DNA of 62,986 bases from Minwuia sp. (lineage in GTDB: Bacteria; Pseudomonadota; Alphaproteobacteria; Minwuiales; Minwuiaceae): positions 1-62,986 of the forward strand of contig JARGPL010000025.1 in the NCBI GenBank assembly GCA_029210175.1, written 5' to 3'. Numbering within the stretch: position 1 is the first letter of the stretch; every line of letters begins with the position of its first letter. Position numbers and translations under genes: made by a program. Positions 28,372 to 37,983 of this stretch are shown here, piece after piece. The notes beneath the pieces were generated by a model. That model made no database searches. It had not been told where the DNA came from and worked only from the letters and a program-made list of their open reading frames with translations.

Positions 28372-28381
28372 TTGTATGCAA
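28372..28381. promoter_or_regulatory. Putative GntR-family operator (second copy)
   Basis: TTGTATGCAA is identical in its 10-base core to the site at 13801-13810, upstream of the other transporter operon of the cluster. It is followed 62 bases later by a fully symmetric variant. Confidence 0.6.
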
Positions 28382-28433
28382 TAACGATAAGATATTGCTT
28401 TTATTAATATTAAATCAATTCCAGATTCTGAAA

Positions 28434-28445
28434 ATTGCATGCAAT
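28434..28445. promoter_or_regulatory. Putative GntR-family operator (perfect palindrome)
   Basis: ATTGCATGCAAT is a perfect 12-base palindrome five bases beyond the gntR stop codon. It differs from the other two sites by one base in the 10-base core. Two sites about six helical turns apart would allow cooperative or looping repression of the transporter-hydrolase operon. Confidence 0.58.
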
Positions 28446-28449
28446 GAGC

Positions 28450-29217
28450 TTACTTGGTGCTGAAATCCAGTTTCAGCTGCTGCACCACGTAGGCGATGGA
28501 GGCGTCCTTCACCGTCAGGATGTGAGCACGCATGCTGCGATAGGCCTTCTCGTCCTCGCCATCCACAATGGCTTCGACCACTGATCCATGTTCGGTGTGG
28601 GACGCGCCGATCCGGCCCGGGACATTGAACTGCGCCTTGCGGTAGGGGGCAACGCGGCGCCGCGCTTCCAGCGTCGTGTCCACCAGGATCTCATTGTGGG
28701 TGCCCTTGTAGATGCTGTTGTGGAACCGGCGGTTCAGTTGTTCATAGGCAACTGCATCCTGCGCCTGCACGGCCGCGACCGTGTCTGCATGCAGGCGCGA
28801 CAGGGCCTTGCGTTCCGCCGTTGTCATGCGCTCGGCGGCGATGCGTGCGCAAATGGCTTCCAGTTCGGCCATCACCTCGAACATCTGGCTCAGGCGTTCG
28901 ACGGTTACGGTCTTCACCACAGCGCCCACATGCGGCCGCTTTTCCAGCATGCCCATGGCCACCAGCTGCCCGATCGCTTCCCGGACCGGCGTGCGCGACA
29001 CACCGAAGCGGTCCGCCAGCGATTGCTCATCCAGCTTGGTACCCGGCAACAGGATACCGGACAGGATCTCGTCAGCCAGCCCCTGGGTCAGGTGCTCTAC
29101 CCGCGTCGTGCGTGCCGCTCTCGATGTGGTGTTCCTGGCCAACCGGTGTTTCCTGTCATCTGCTTCGGTACGCTTGCAGAGTGCCCTCGAAGTCTCAGGA
29201 TTGCCACTCCCGACCAT
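28450..29217 (-). CDS. GntR-family transcriptional regulator (FCD type)
   Basis: A 255-residue regulator. An N-terminal winged helix is visible in LTQGLADEILSGILLPGTKL, DEQSLADRFGVSRTPVREAI and GMLEKRPHVGAVV. The all-helical FCD effector domain runs from about residue 110 (FEVMAELEAICARIAAERMT to the C-terminus) and usually binds a carboxylate with a metal ion. The ATG follows the stop of the cysteine hydrolase gene directly, so the two are probably co-transcribed. The likely targets are the palindromes at 13798, 28372 and 28434; ligand relief by a ureide or its carboxylated product is inference. Confidence 0.88.
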   Translation of the reverse strand: MVGSGNPETSRALCKRTEADDRKHRLARNTTSRAARTTRVEHLTQGLADEILSGILLPGTKLDEQSLADRFGVSRTPVREAIGQLVAMGMLEKRPHVGAVVKTVTVERLSQMFEVMAELEAICARIAAERMTTAERKALSRLHADTVAAVQAQDAVAYEQLNRRFHNSIYKGTHNEILVDTTLEARRRVAPYRKAQFNVPGRIGASHTEHGSVVEAIVDGEDEKAYRSMRAHILTVKDASIAYVVQQLKLDFSTK

Positions 29218-30018
29218 TCAGCTGCCTGCACTCTTCAGTGCGGCGATCATCTGTTCGGATCCGGTCACGAAACCAAAGCATTTCTTCACGTTCCAGATCG
29301 TCGATTCAGTGCAGAAATCCGGAGATGTCGTGGCGCAGCAATCCTCCAGCAGGACACAGCCGTAGCCCAGGAAGTTTGCATCGGTCAGGGAACACATGAC
29401 GCACTGATCGGTGTTCACCCCGGCGAACAGGATGGTGCGGATGTCGAGGTTGCGCAGGATACTGTCCAATGGTGTATCCCAGAACCCGCTGATGCGGTGC
29501 TTGTCGACGTAGATGTCTTCCGGCTGTGGTTCCAGTTCATCGACGATGGCCGCTGCCCAGCTGTCCTTTTCCAGTACATGCGCGCCACTGCCGGGCAAGG
29601 GTTCGCCCAGACCAATGCCTTCGCCGTCCGGCTTGTAGAGATGAATCTGGTTGGGGGGCATGTTGGTCAGGTCCGGCCGGTTGCCCCAGTTGACCCAGAT
29701 CACCGGCACGTCAGCCTTGCGCAGTTCCGGCAGCAGTTTCCTGAGCGGTTCGATGGGCTTCCGGTCAGGCGTGTAGTCGAGACCCAGGTGGTCGACCCAA
29801 CCGCCTTCCGTGCAGAAGTCGTTCTGCATGTCGATGACGACAATGGCGGTACGGTTGAGATCACAGACAACCGACTGAGGCTCCGCCGTGACCTGCGCGC
29901 GTCGGGGCCCGGGTGTGGGCATCGACATGTCGACGGTGTCCGCATCCACCTGCCAGTGAAAACTGTCCGATACGCCCAGGCGACGCCGTGCATCGCGGCT
30001 GCTGGTGCTGTCTGCCAT
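29218..30018 (-). CDS. Second isochorismatase-like cysteine hydrolase of the ureide cluster
   Basis: A 266-residue cysteine hydrolase. The triad is visible as Asp63 (AIVVIDMQNDFC), Lys173 (IYVDKHRISGFWD) and Cys206 (LFAGVNTDQCVMCS). It has a longer N-terminus than the biuret-hydrolase-like gene and a distinctive WVNWGNRPDLTNMPPN loop, so it belongs to another branch of the family. ATG 30018 follows AGGGAGG. Clusters with two cysteine hydrolases are known where one acts on triuret and the other on biuret; that role is a guess here. Other amide substrates such as carbamoyl or imidazole-derived compounds are equally possible. Confidence 0.68.
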   Translation of the reverse strand: MADSTSSRDARRRLGVSDSFHWQVDADTVDMSMPTPGPRRAQVTAEPQSVVCDLNRTAIVVIDMQNDFCTEGGWVDHLGLDYTPDRKPIEPLRKLLPELRKADVPVIWVNWGNRPDLTNMPPNQIHLYKPDGEGIGLGEPLPGSGAHVLEKDSWAAAIVDELEPQPEDIYVDKHRISGFWDTPLDSILRNLDIRTILFAGVNTDQCVMCSLTDANFLGYGCVLLEDCCATTSPDFCTESTIWNVKKCFGFVTGSEQMIAALKSAGS

Positions 30019-30153
30019 TACAAACCTCCCTGACTTGATCACCGCCCGACCTCGCAAGTTCCGAACCTGCCGCGATTTGTGGCAGATCAAGGGGTTGGCG
30101 TGATCATGCGCCTGTCGGGATGCGCAAGAATCCAGCGCTTGCCTGTTTTTCGG

Positions 30154-31647
30154 TCAGTAACAGGTCGGCCAGTTCGCCAGGGGACGCACCGTGCCGCGCG
30201 GTGGCAGGTCGATCTGCATCCGGCTGACATGCTGCACCAGCCAGGCGCGCGTGTCGCCGGGGTCGATGATCTCATCCACCTCCATCGCGCCCGCTGCCGC
30301 GTCCGGCCCGGTATCGCGTGTGACGTCACCCATCAGCCTTGCATGTTCTGCCGCATGCGCGTCCGGGTCCATCTGTGCCAGCTTGTCGGCATGGACCACG
30401 TTCACCCCGACCGCCGGATCCATGAAGCTGATCTCCGCCGATGGCCAGGCGGCGACCGCGCGATCGCCCATGCTGCTGCCGGAGAGGGAGAAATAGGCCA
30501 GTCCAAAGGCCTTGCGCATCACGACGGTCAGGCGCGGGACCTCCACCAGCGCCAGCGCCTCGGCAAACCGGATGGCGCGGGCCAGCAGATTGTCATGCTC
30601 CACCTGACGGCCCACCATGAAGCCCGGCGTGTCCTGCATGAAGATCAGCGGGATGTTGTTGGCGTCGCAGATGCTGAGAAAATTCGTGCCCTTGTCGCAG
30701 GCGTCTGGCGACAATGCGCCGGCATAGATGATCGGCTGCGAGGCGACGAAACCCACCGTGCGCCCGGCCACGCGCCCGAACGCCGTGATCAGGCTGCGCC
30801 CGAAATTCGGCTTCAGTTCGAAGATCGTGCCATCGTCCGTCATGCGCTTCAGCACCCGGCGCATGTCATAGGCGCGGGTGCGCTTCATGGGCACCAGATC
30901 GTAGATCACCTCATCGCGCCCGACGTTCGGGTCCCAGGGGGTGCGCGGCGGTTCCTCCCAGCAGTTCTGCGGCAGGAAACCAAGCACGGTCTGCACCTGT
31001 GCGATGGCGTCATCCTCGTCCTTCGCCACCCGGTCGATCTGTCCGGTATGGCGGTCATGGACGGACGTGCCGCCCAGCTCCTCGAAGCTGATCTTCTCGC
31101 CTGTGGCGATTTCGATCACGCGCGGGCTGGTCACGGCCAGACAGGTGCCTTCGATCTGGATGACGACGTCGGAAAACGCCGACTGGAAGGATGAACCGCC
31201 GAAGCTCTCGCCGCAGATGACCGAAACCATCGGGGACCGCCGCCTGCGTCGGGCATTGGCGATATCGAACGGCACCTTCACGAAACCTTCCGACCCCAGC
31301 GTGTCGGGGATGCGTGCGCCACCTGTCTCTCCGAAATAGACGCACGGCGTACCATCCGCCCAGGCCGTGCCGAAAATCCGATGCAGCTTCTTGCTGCCGA
31401 TGAACGAACTCGATCCACGCTTGACCGTGATGTCGTCGCCCGCCACCGCCATGGACCGGCCCGAGACCATTCCAAAACCGCCGATCTTGCCGTCGCCCGG
31501 CGTGACGTCGCGGTCCTCGACCCGTTCGGAGACGGCGAATGTGCCCACTTCCTGAAAGCTGCCATCATCGACCAGCCGGTCGATCCGTTCCCGAATGGTG
31601 TATCGCCCCTTTGCGTGGATCCGGTCGATCTTGTCCTGACCGCCCAT
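30154..31647 (-). CDS. Acyl-CoA carboxylase, carboxyltransferase (beta) subunit
   Basis: A protein of 497 residues from ATG 31647, matching propionyl/acyl-CoA carboxylase beta chains: RIHAKGRYTIRERIDRLVDD, GETGGARIPDTLGSEGF, MVSVICGESFGGSSFQSAF, and the second crotonase-like half with NNIPLIFMQDTPGFMVGR. It transfers carboxyl from biotin to an acyl-CoA; the biotin subunit is not in the window. The frame stays open upstream with the usual N-terminal LGTRLDARRQK but no ATG. An ATG at 31751 with GGGGAGG is in another frame that stops after 17 codons, so an N-terminal frameshift or a CTG start (31701) is likely. Confidence 0.85.
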   Translation of the reverse strand: MGGQDKIDRIHAKGRYTIRERIDRLVDDGSFQEVGTFAVSERVEDRDVTPGDGKIGGFGMVSGRSMAVAGDDITVKRGSSSFIGSKKLHRIFGTAWADGTPCVYFGETGGARIPDTLGSEGFVKVPFDIANARRRRRSPMVSVICGESFGGSSFQSAFSDVVIQIEGTCLAVTSPRVIEIATGEKISFEELGGTSVHDRHTGQIDRVAKDEDDAIAQVQTVLGFLPQNCWEEPPRTPWDPNVGRDEVIYDLVPMKRTRAYDMRRVLKRMTDDGTIFELKPNFGRSLITAFGRVAGRTVGFVASQPIIYAGALSPDACDKGTNFLSICDANNIPLIFMQDTPGFMVGRQVEHDNLLARAIRFAEALALVEVPRLTVVMRKAFGLAYFSLSGSSMGDRAVAAWPSAEISFMDPAVGVNVVHADKLAQMDPDAHAAEHARLMGDVTRDTGPDAAAGAMEVDEIIDPGDTRAWLVQHVSRMQIDLPPRGTVRPLANWPTCY

Positions 31648-31771
31648 GTCGGTGTGGATCTTCTGGCGACGGGCGTCCAGCCTGGTGCCGAGGTCCTTCA
31701 GGCTTCCTTGTTCGGCATCTTCGGTCGTTGTTTCACCATTCGGTATTCCATTGTCCCTCCCCGGACGCAGG

Positions 31772-32407
31772 TCATGTGATCTGCCAGGACTTGCGCATGG
31801 TCAGCACCCAGCCTTCGACACCTGTGCCGGGTATGTGCTCACCCTTTTCCCTAGACAGGATGTCCAGCTGGCCTGCCTCTGAAAGGGCCGCCATTCTTCG
31901 CGTCAGGCTGCCCTCGGCGTAATATTTCTCGTTGAGGCCGATGATCAGTGGCGCGCCCGGACGCAGGACGCGCAGGATCTCGTCCAGTGCATCGGCCCGC
32001 ACATGCCCGAATGTGAAAACGCCCACCGCCGTTGCTGCGCCAAAGGACCCGTCGGCCACTGGCATCGGCGGGGCATTCAGATCGGTCTCGAACAGCCGCG
32101 AATAGACCCCTGTCGCCATGGCGCGCAGCATCATGCCCGGCGACAGATCGCATCCTGCCAGCACCGAGAACCCCGCTGCCCGCAACGCCAGCCCGGAAAG
32201 GCCGGTGCCGCAGCCGATGTCCAGCACTGCCACATCGTGGTTGGGCGCGGCGGCTGCCAGCGCGGCGGCACAGCGTTGCGGCTGCGCGTAGGCGTTCTCT
32301 GTCACCAGTTCGGTGTCATAGACCTCCGACCAGGCATCATACAGCGCGCGGGTCTCGTCCGCGCTGGTGTCGGCATAGGCGTCGCCGAGAAAACGCTTCC
32401 CGCTCAT
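31772..32407 (-). CDS. Class I SAM-dependent methyltransferase
   Basis: A 211-residue protein with a clear SAM-binding motif I, AVLDIGCGTGLSGLALRAAG, acidic loop GCDLSPGM and later ILRVLRPGAPLIIGLNEKYY. The N-terminal YDAWSEVYDTEL is typical of small-molecule methyltransferases of the Williams-Beuren type. No substrate-specific motif was recognised. It lies between formaldehyde dehydrogenase and the carboxylase gene, all on the same strand. Confidence 0.8.
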   Translation of the reverse strand: MSGKRFLGDAYADTSADETRALYDAWSEVYDTELVTENAYAQPQRCAAALAAAAPNHDVAVLDIGCGTGLSGLALRAAGFSVLAGCDLSPGMMLRAMATGVYSRLFETDLNAPPMPVADGSFGAATAVGVFTFGHVRADALDEILRVLRPGAPLIIGLNEKYYAEGSLTRRMAALSEAGQLDILSREKGEHIPGTGVEGWVLTMRKSWQIT

Positions 32408-32430
32408 GGCCTGATCCCGACCTGATGCTG

Positions 32431-33594
<1,164 letters not shown>

Positions 33595-33657
33595 CTAGAA
33601 CAGTTCATCACGGGATGAAACCTGCACCGGCGAAGGGTCGCCACAGCGGCAAATCGT

Positions 33658-35106
33658 TCAGTTCAGCAGCGGTGCAAAGCCGTCGCGCGGGGTGCCGACA
33701 ACCCGCAGCCCCTCTCGCGTGACCTCCAGGATCGGCAGCAGCCGCTCACTCAGGCCGGACGGGCGCAGGCGAAAGGCACCGTAGTAGGCGGCAAAGCCCT
33801 GATCGTTCAACAGGACTTCCGTGCTGAACAGCTGCGCATCAGGGGCCTGATCACGGACCAGCGCCCCGGCCATGGCCACAGCGTCGTACCCCAGCATCGC
33901 GACCCGGTCTGCCGGCTTGCCGAATGCGGCCTGGAACCGTTCGGCAAAACTGTTGAAGAATGCCGGATCGGGGCCGGGGAACCAGCTGCCGATCAGGGTT
34001 GGTTCCGACTGAAGGTCATCGGCGAACCAGCCGCCGAGGCCCAGATACCGCACAACGATCGGATCCACGTCATAGAACGCCAGCAGTGGTGCAATGGTGG
34101 GCAGACGGTTGGCGGGTTCGGCCAGCAATACGGCATCGAACGGCGGATCGCCGAGCGTATCCAGCACTTCAAGCCGTTGCAGCGCGGATTTGGAGATGCG
34201 GTCGCTGCGACTGGCAAGTTTCGCCTTCTCCCGCTCCAGCGCCTGTCGCCGCAGGTCGTAGTCGGCGAATTCCCGCGCGTACTGCAGCAGCAGTTCGTCG
34301 TCTGCCTCCGCCCCTGCAGGGTAATAGGTGACGCGCACCAGTTCGCCAACCGATGTGCTCATGGTGTCGACCAAGGCCTCATGCACCCGGCGGCCATAGA
34401 CCGAATCGGGCAGGAACGCGGCAATGCGGCTGTGCCCGCGGGCCAGGGCAAAGTTGATTATGGAACGGACCTCGTTCGCGGGCGTGATGCCCAGGATGTG
34501 CGCACCGTTGCCCGCCACGGCACTGTCATTGGAAAAGGCGAGGACCGGCACCCCGGCGGGGGCAGCGACCGCGCGCACGATCTGCACGTGATCGCCGAAC
34601 AGCGGGCCGACAATCATCTCCGCGCCTTCGGCGATGGCAATTCGCGCTGCTGCCTCTGCCCCTTCACGGGTGCCCTGGGTGTCCTTCGGAATCAGGGTCA
34701 GGCGTGGCTGGCGCTGATCGAACAGGGCAAGCATGGCGGCGTCCAGCAGGCGCTGGCCCACCGCCGCCGCATTGCCGGTCAAGGGGACAAGGACTGCCAC
34801 ATGCACCGGTCGCCGCCCATCAAGTTCAGGACGGTTGAGCAGGGTCTGCTGGATACGGAAGCCGTCCCCCGACCTGGTTTCGATCGCGCCAAAACTGCCG
34901 GCAAGTCCACCGGGCAGGGTTGGCTCCGCCGGAGGTTGCGGGGCCACTGGTGCCGCCGCGCGTGGCTTGACCTCGGCAGGTGCCGGAGTGGTCGCAGGCG
35001 GAGCGTCCGCAGGATCGCTGCAGCCTGCGAGGATGAACATTCCGAGCGCCAGCAGGCCAATCACGGGCAGGCGGCGGACCGATGTGATACTTGCGCGTCC
35101 TGACAT
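33658..35106 (-). CDS. Penicillin-binding protein activator, LpoA-like lipoprotein
   Basis: About 482 residues. The N-terminus is a lipoprotein signal (LLALGMFILAGCSD, lipobox LAGC), followed by a Pro/Ala-rich linker. It then has the periplasmic-binding-protein-like fold of LpoA: VAVLVPLTGNAAAVGQRLLD, AEGAEMIVGPLFGDHVQIVR, PVLAFSNDSAVAGNGAHILG. LpoA activates PBP1A in cell-wall synthesis. ATG 35106 follows GGGGA; in-frame Met 35121 is an alternative. The gene is divergent from rsmI, a neighbour it shares in many proteobacteria. Confidence 0.85.
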   Translation of the reverse strand: MSGRASITSVRRLPVIGLLALGMFILAGCSDPADAPPATTPAPAEVKPRAAAPVAPQPPAEPTLPGGLAGSFGAIETRSGDGFRIQQTLLNRPELDGRRPVHVAVLVPLTGNAAAVGQRLLDAAMLALFDQRQPRLTLIPKDTQGTREGAEAAARIAIAEGAEMIVGPLFGDHVQIVRAVAAPAGVPVLAFSNDSAVAGNGAHILGITPANEVRSIINFALARGHSRIAAFLPDSVYGRRVHEALVDTMSTSVGELVRVTYYPAGAEADDELLLQYAREFADYDLRRQALEREKAKLASRSDRISKSALQRLEVLDTLGDPPFDAVLLAEPANRLPTIAPLLAFYDVDPIVVRYLGLGGWFADDLQSEPTLIGSWFPGPDPAFFNSFAERFQAAFGKPADRVAMLGYDAVAMAGALVRDQAPDAQLFSTEVLLNDQGFAAYYGAFRLRPSGLSERLLPILEVTREGLRVVGTPRDGFAPLLN

Positions 35107-35143
35107 ACCTGCAATCCCCATAGAATCGGCGTAACCTGCGGCC

Positions 35144-36028
35144 ATGGCCAGACCCTCCACACCCAGAAAAACCGGCAAGAGTGGCCTTTCGCCGGGACTC
35201 TACGTCGTGGCCACCCCGATCGGCAATCTCGACGATCTGAGCCCGCGTGCACAGCATGTGCTGAGCCACGCCGACCGTGTGCTGGCGGAAGATACCCGCG
35301 TTGCACGTCGCCTGCTGCAGAGCTTTGGTGCCACCACATATCTGGATATCTACAACGATCACAATGGGGCGAAAGTGAGGCCCGGACTGATCGAGATGCT
35401 GAGGAACGGCGCGGCGCTGGCCCTGACGAGTGATGCCGGGACGCCGCTGATCTCCGACCCCGGCTACAAGCTGGTGGACGCCGCGCGGCAGGCTGGCGTG
35501 GCCGTGCATGCCGTGCCTGGTCCGTCGGCAGTCATCACGGCGCTGTCGGTTGCGGGCTTGCCAAGCGACCGGTTCCTGTTCGCGGGGTTCCTGCCGCCAA
35601 AGTCTGCCGCACGGCGCACCGTTCTGCAGGAATTTGCCCTCATTCAGGCGACGCTGGTGTTCTATGAGACGGCCAACCGCCTGCAGGCCGTGCTTGCCGA
35701 CATGGCCCTGGTTCTTGGGGGGCGGCAGGCTGCAGTCGCCCGGGAACTGACCAAGATGTTCGAGGAAGTGCGCCGCGGCAGCCTGCCCGAACTTGTTGAT
35801 CACTACCACGAGGCGGGGCAGCCGAAGGGCGAGATCGTTCTGGTCATCGGTCCGCCTGACAGTCAGGATGCAGTGGACGACACCGACCTGGATGATCTGC
35901 TGCGCGAACACCTGTCCAGATTGCGCACGCGCGATGCGGTTGATGCCGTGGTGGCGGAAACCGGCCTGCCCCGGCGCGATGTCTATCGCCGCGCGCTGGC
36001 TCTCGGGTCGTCCGGGGGAACGTCTTGA
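35144..36028 (+). CDS. rsmI: 16S rRNA (cytidine(1402)-2'-O)-methyltransferase
   Basis: A 294-residue tetrapyrrole-methylase-fold enzyme. Signature blocks: GLYVVATPIGNLDDLSPRA, VLAEDTRVARRLLQ, LTSDAGTPLISDPGYKLV and PGPSAVITALSVAGLPSDRF. It methylates the ribose of C1402 in 16S rRNA. The stop is two bases from the yraN start, so the two are translated together. Confidence 0.95.
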   Translation: MARPSTPRKTGKSGLSPGLYVVATPIGNLDDLSPRAQHVLSHADRVLAEDTRVARRLLQSFGATTYLDIYNDHNGAKVRPGLIEMLRNGAALALTSDAGTPLISDPGYKLVDAARQAGVAVHAVPGPSAVITALSVAGLPSDRFLFAGFLPPKSAARRTVLQEFALIQATLVFYETANRLQAVLADMALVLGGRQAAVARELTKMFEEVRRGSLPELVDHYHEAGQPKGEIVLVIGPPDSQDAVDDTDLDDLLREHLSRLRTRDAVDAVVAETGLPRRDVYRRALALGSSGGTS

Positions 36029-36029
36029 C

Positions 36030-36407
36030 ATGATGGCCCACCGCTCTGGCGATGCCCGGCGACGGGCCGTTGTGTCTGGCCGCCACGCCGAGACCATTGC
36101 TGCCTGCATGTTGCGCCTGAAAGGCTATCGCATCGTCGGACGCAACATGCGCACGCCGGTGGGGGAGGTGGATATTGTCGCCCGCCGTGGCAATCTTGTG
36201 GCCTTTGTGGAGGTGAAACGGCGCAATGACAGGGACGCGGCGCGCCGTGCCGTCAGCCGCGATCAGCAGCGGCGGATTTCCCGCGCAGCCGAGTATCTGC
36301 GTGCTTCGAAACGGTTGGGGGGTCAGGTCGAAGGCTATCGCTTTGACCTGATCGCGGTGTCGCCCAGGGGATGGCCCACCCACATGCCCGATATGTGGCG
36401 GCCTTGA
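36030..36407 (+). CDS. yraN: YraN/UPF0102 family nuclease-like protein
   Basis: A 125-residue protein with the small restriction-like core of UPF0102: AETIAACMLRLKGYRIVGRN, GEVDIVARRGNLVAFVEVKR (Glu, Asp and E-x-K), then RISRAAEYL and YRFDLIAVSP. The cellular role is not settled; a nuclease fold is clear from the motifs. ATG 36030 lies directly after the rsmI stop; a second Met follows at 36033. Confidence 0.9.
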   Translation: MMAHRSGDARRRAVVSGRHAETIAACMLRLKGYRIVGRNMRTPVGEVDIVARRGNLVAFVEVKRRNDRDAARRAVSRDQQRRISRAAEYLRASKRLGGQVEGYRFDLIAVSPRGWPTHMPDMWRP

Positions 36408-36522
36408 AATGACCACATCCGGGCACCCAGATGTCTGTGACACGGGATATGTGTCATCATCAGGCGCGTGATTCGCGGGCTTGCTGATCTGGCACGGGCC
36501 GCAGGAACAGGAGACTTGATTC

Positions 36523-37131
36523 ATGGCACGACAGACAGGTTCTTCGGCCGCAGCCACGGCTGGCTTGCTGCTGGGGGCGGCAGTCGCCTTGAGCGGTTGC
36601 GCCAGTGCAGTCGTTGGTGCGGGTGCGACCGCCGGTGTCAGTCTGGCGCAGGAACGCTCGATCGGTGACGCCATTGATGACGCAAGCATCTCGACGAAGC
36701 TGAGTGCGAGCCTGCTGGATGACAGCTTTCAGCTGTTCCGCGATGTTGACCATGAAGTGGTCGAGGGCCGTGTGCTGCTGACCGGCAAGGTGGAGAAGAC
36801 GGAGAGCCGCCTGAAAGCGGAAGAGCTGGCATGGAAGATCGCAGGCGTGAAGGAAGTCGCCAACGCCATCCAGGTGACCACGGAAGGCGGGTTCCAGAAC
36901 TTTGCCCGCGATGTTCGCATCTCGACGGAACTGCGCGGCAAGATCATCAGCGATGCGGAGATCAACGGCATCAACTACTCGCTGGAGACCGTGAACGGCA
37001 CCATCTACCTGATCGGCATTGCCCAGGATGAAGCGGAACTCAATCGGGTGATCCGCCATGCCCGCAATATCGAAGGGGTGCGCAAGGTCGAAAGCTACGT
37101 GCGCCTCAAGACCGACCCGTCGCGCGGCTGA
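36523..37131 (+). CDS. BON-domain lipoprotein (DolP/YraP-like)
   Basis: A 202-residue lipoprotein: signal LLLGAAVALSGC ends in a lipobox, then two BON domains, about 55-115 (DGS-like start at DASISTKLSASLLDD, VLLTGKVEKTESRLKAEEL) and 130-195 (VRISTELRGKIISDAEINGI, NGTIYLIGIAQDEAELNRV). DolP supports outer-membrane integrity and lies in the yraN neighbourhood in Escherichia coli, which fits. It is followed seven bases later by a SirB1-type gene. Confidence 0.87.
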   Translation: MARQTGSSAAATAGLLLGAAVALSGCASAVVGAGATAGVSLAQERSIGDAIDDASISTKLSASLLDDSFQLFRDVDHEVVEGRVLLTGKVEKTESRLKAEELAWKIAGVKEVANAIQVTTEGGFQNFARDVRISTELRGKIISDAEINGINYSLETVNGTIYLIGIAQDEAELNRVIRHARNIEGVRKVESYVRLKTDPSRG

Positions 37132-37138
37132 GGGGCCG

Positions 37139-37948
37139 ATGACCGATCCTGCCTGGGAACGCACGCTGCGCCAGGCTGGCGCATTGAGTGACGCCGATCT
37201 GGATGTTGCAGCCGTCGCCCTCGCCCTGTCGATCGCCGACCATCCGGAACGGGACCCGGAACCCTATCGCCGCCATCTCGCCGAGCTCGCTGCCACACCA
37301 CCTGTCGCAGCGCCGTCGGCCCGCTGGCTGTCGGAGCGATTGGCGGGCGGGTTCGACTATCGCGGCGACGGCCAGACCTATGACGACATGCGCAACGCCG
37401 ACATGATGGCGGTGATCAACCGTCGGCGGGGGCTGCCGGTTGCGCTGGGCATCCTTTATATCCACGTCGCGCGGGCACAGGGGTGGACCATTTCGGGTTT
37501 GAACTTCCCCGGTCACTTTCTGTTGCGGCTCACCGTGGCGGAAGGGGTCGAGATCATCGATCCCTTCAATGCAGGCAAGACCCGGGACATTCCTGACCTT
37601 CAGGCCCTGCTGCAACGTCTGACCGGGCGAGAGGACGCGAAGCTGGAGGCGCAGCACATGGTGACCGTGCCCGTGCGCCATGTGCTGATGCGGTTGCAGA
37701 ACAACATCCGCATCCGGGCAGAGCAGGCGCGGGACATGGCGCGCGCGGCGGAGATCCTGCGTCGCATTTCCCTGTTTGCGCCGAAGGAGCCCGGGGTCTG
37801 GCTCGACCGGGCGGACCTTGCCGCAAGGTCCGGCAACCTGATGGCAGCACAGGACATATTGGACGAGGGGCTGAACCGCCTGGGTCCTGCAGACACTGCA
37901 CAGCTGCTGCACACCGCGCGTGAACGGCTGACACGCCGCCTCAATTGA
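37139..37948 (+). CDS. SirB1 family protein
   Basis: A 269-residue protein with the transglutaminase-like SirB1 core: YDDMRNADMMAVINRRRGLP, ALGILYIHVARAQGW, GLNFPGHFLLRLT, and a C-terminal TPR-like helical part (AAEILRRISLFAPKEPGVWL). The conserved NRRxGxP and PGHF blocks define the family. The exact biochemical activity is unknown. It directly follows the BON lipoprotein gene and is probably in the same transcript. Confidence 0.88.
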   Translation: MTDPAWERTLRQAGALSDADLDVAAVALALSIADHPERDPEPYRRHLAELAATPPVAAPSARWLSERLAGGFDYRGDGQTYDDMRNADMMAVINRRRGLPVALGILYIHVARAQGWTISGLNFPGHFLLRLTVAEGVEIIDPFNAGKTRDIPDLQALLQRLTGREDAKLEAQHMVTVPVRHVLMRLQNNIRIRAEQARDMARAAEILRRISLFAPKEPGVWLDRADLAARSGNLMAAQDILDEGLNRLGPADTAQLLHTARERLTRRLN

Positions 37949-37983
37949 CCCACAATGGATGCCGGTCCTGGGGAGGAACTGTC

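Larger units (their letters stand above)
28069..28449. other. Regulatory gap between gntR and the peptide-type transporter operon
   Basis: An A+T-rich stretch of 380 bases without a gene. It holds two palindromes of the TTGYATGCAA type (28372-28381 and 28434-28445), 300-380 bases before the binding-protein start. The region between 28380 and 28440 is notably A+T-rich and may contain the promoter. Confidence 0.55.
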
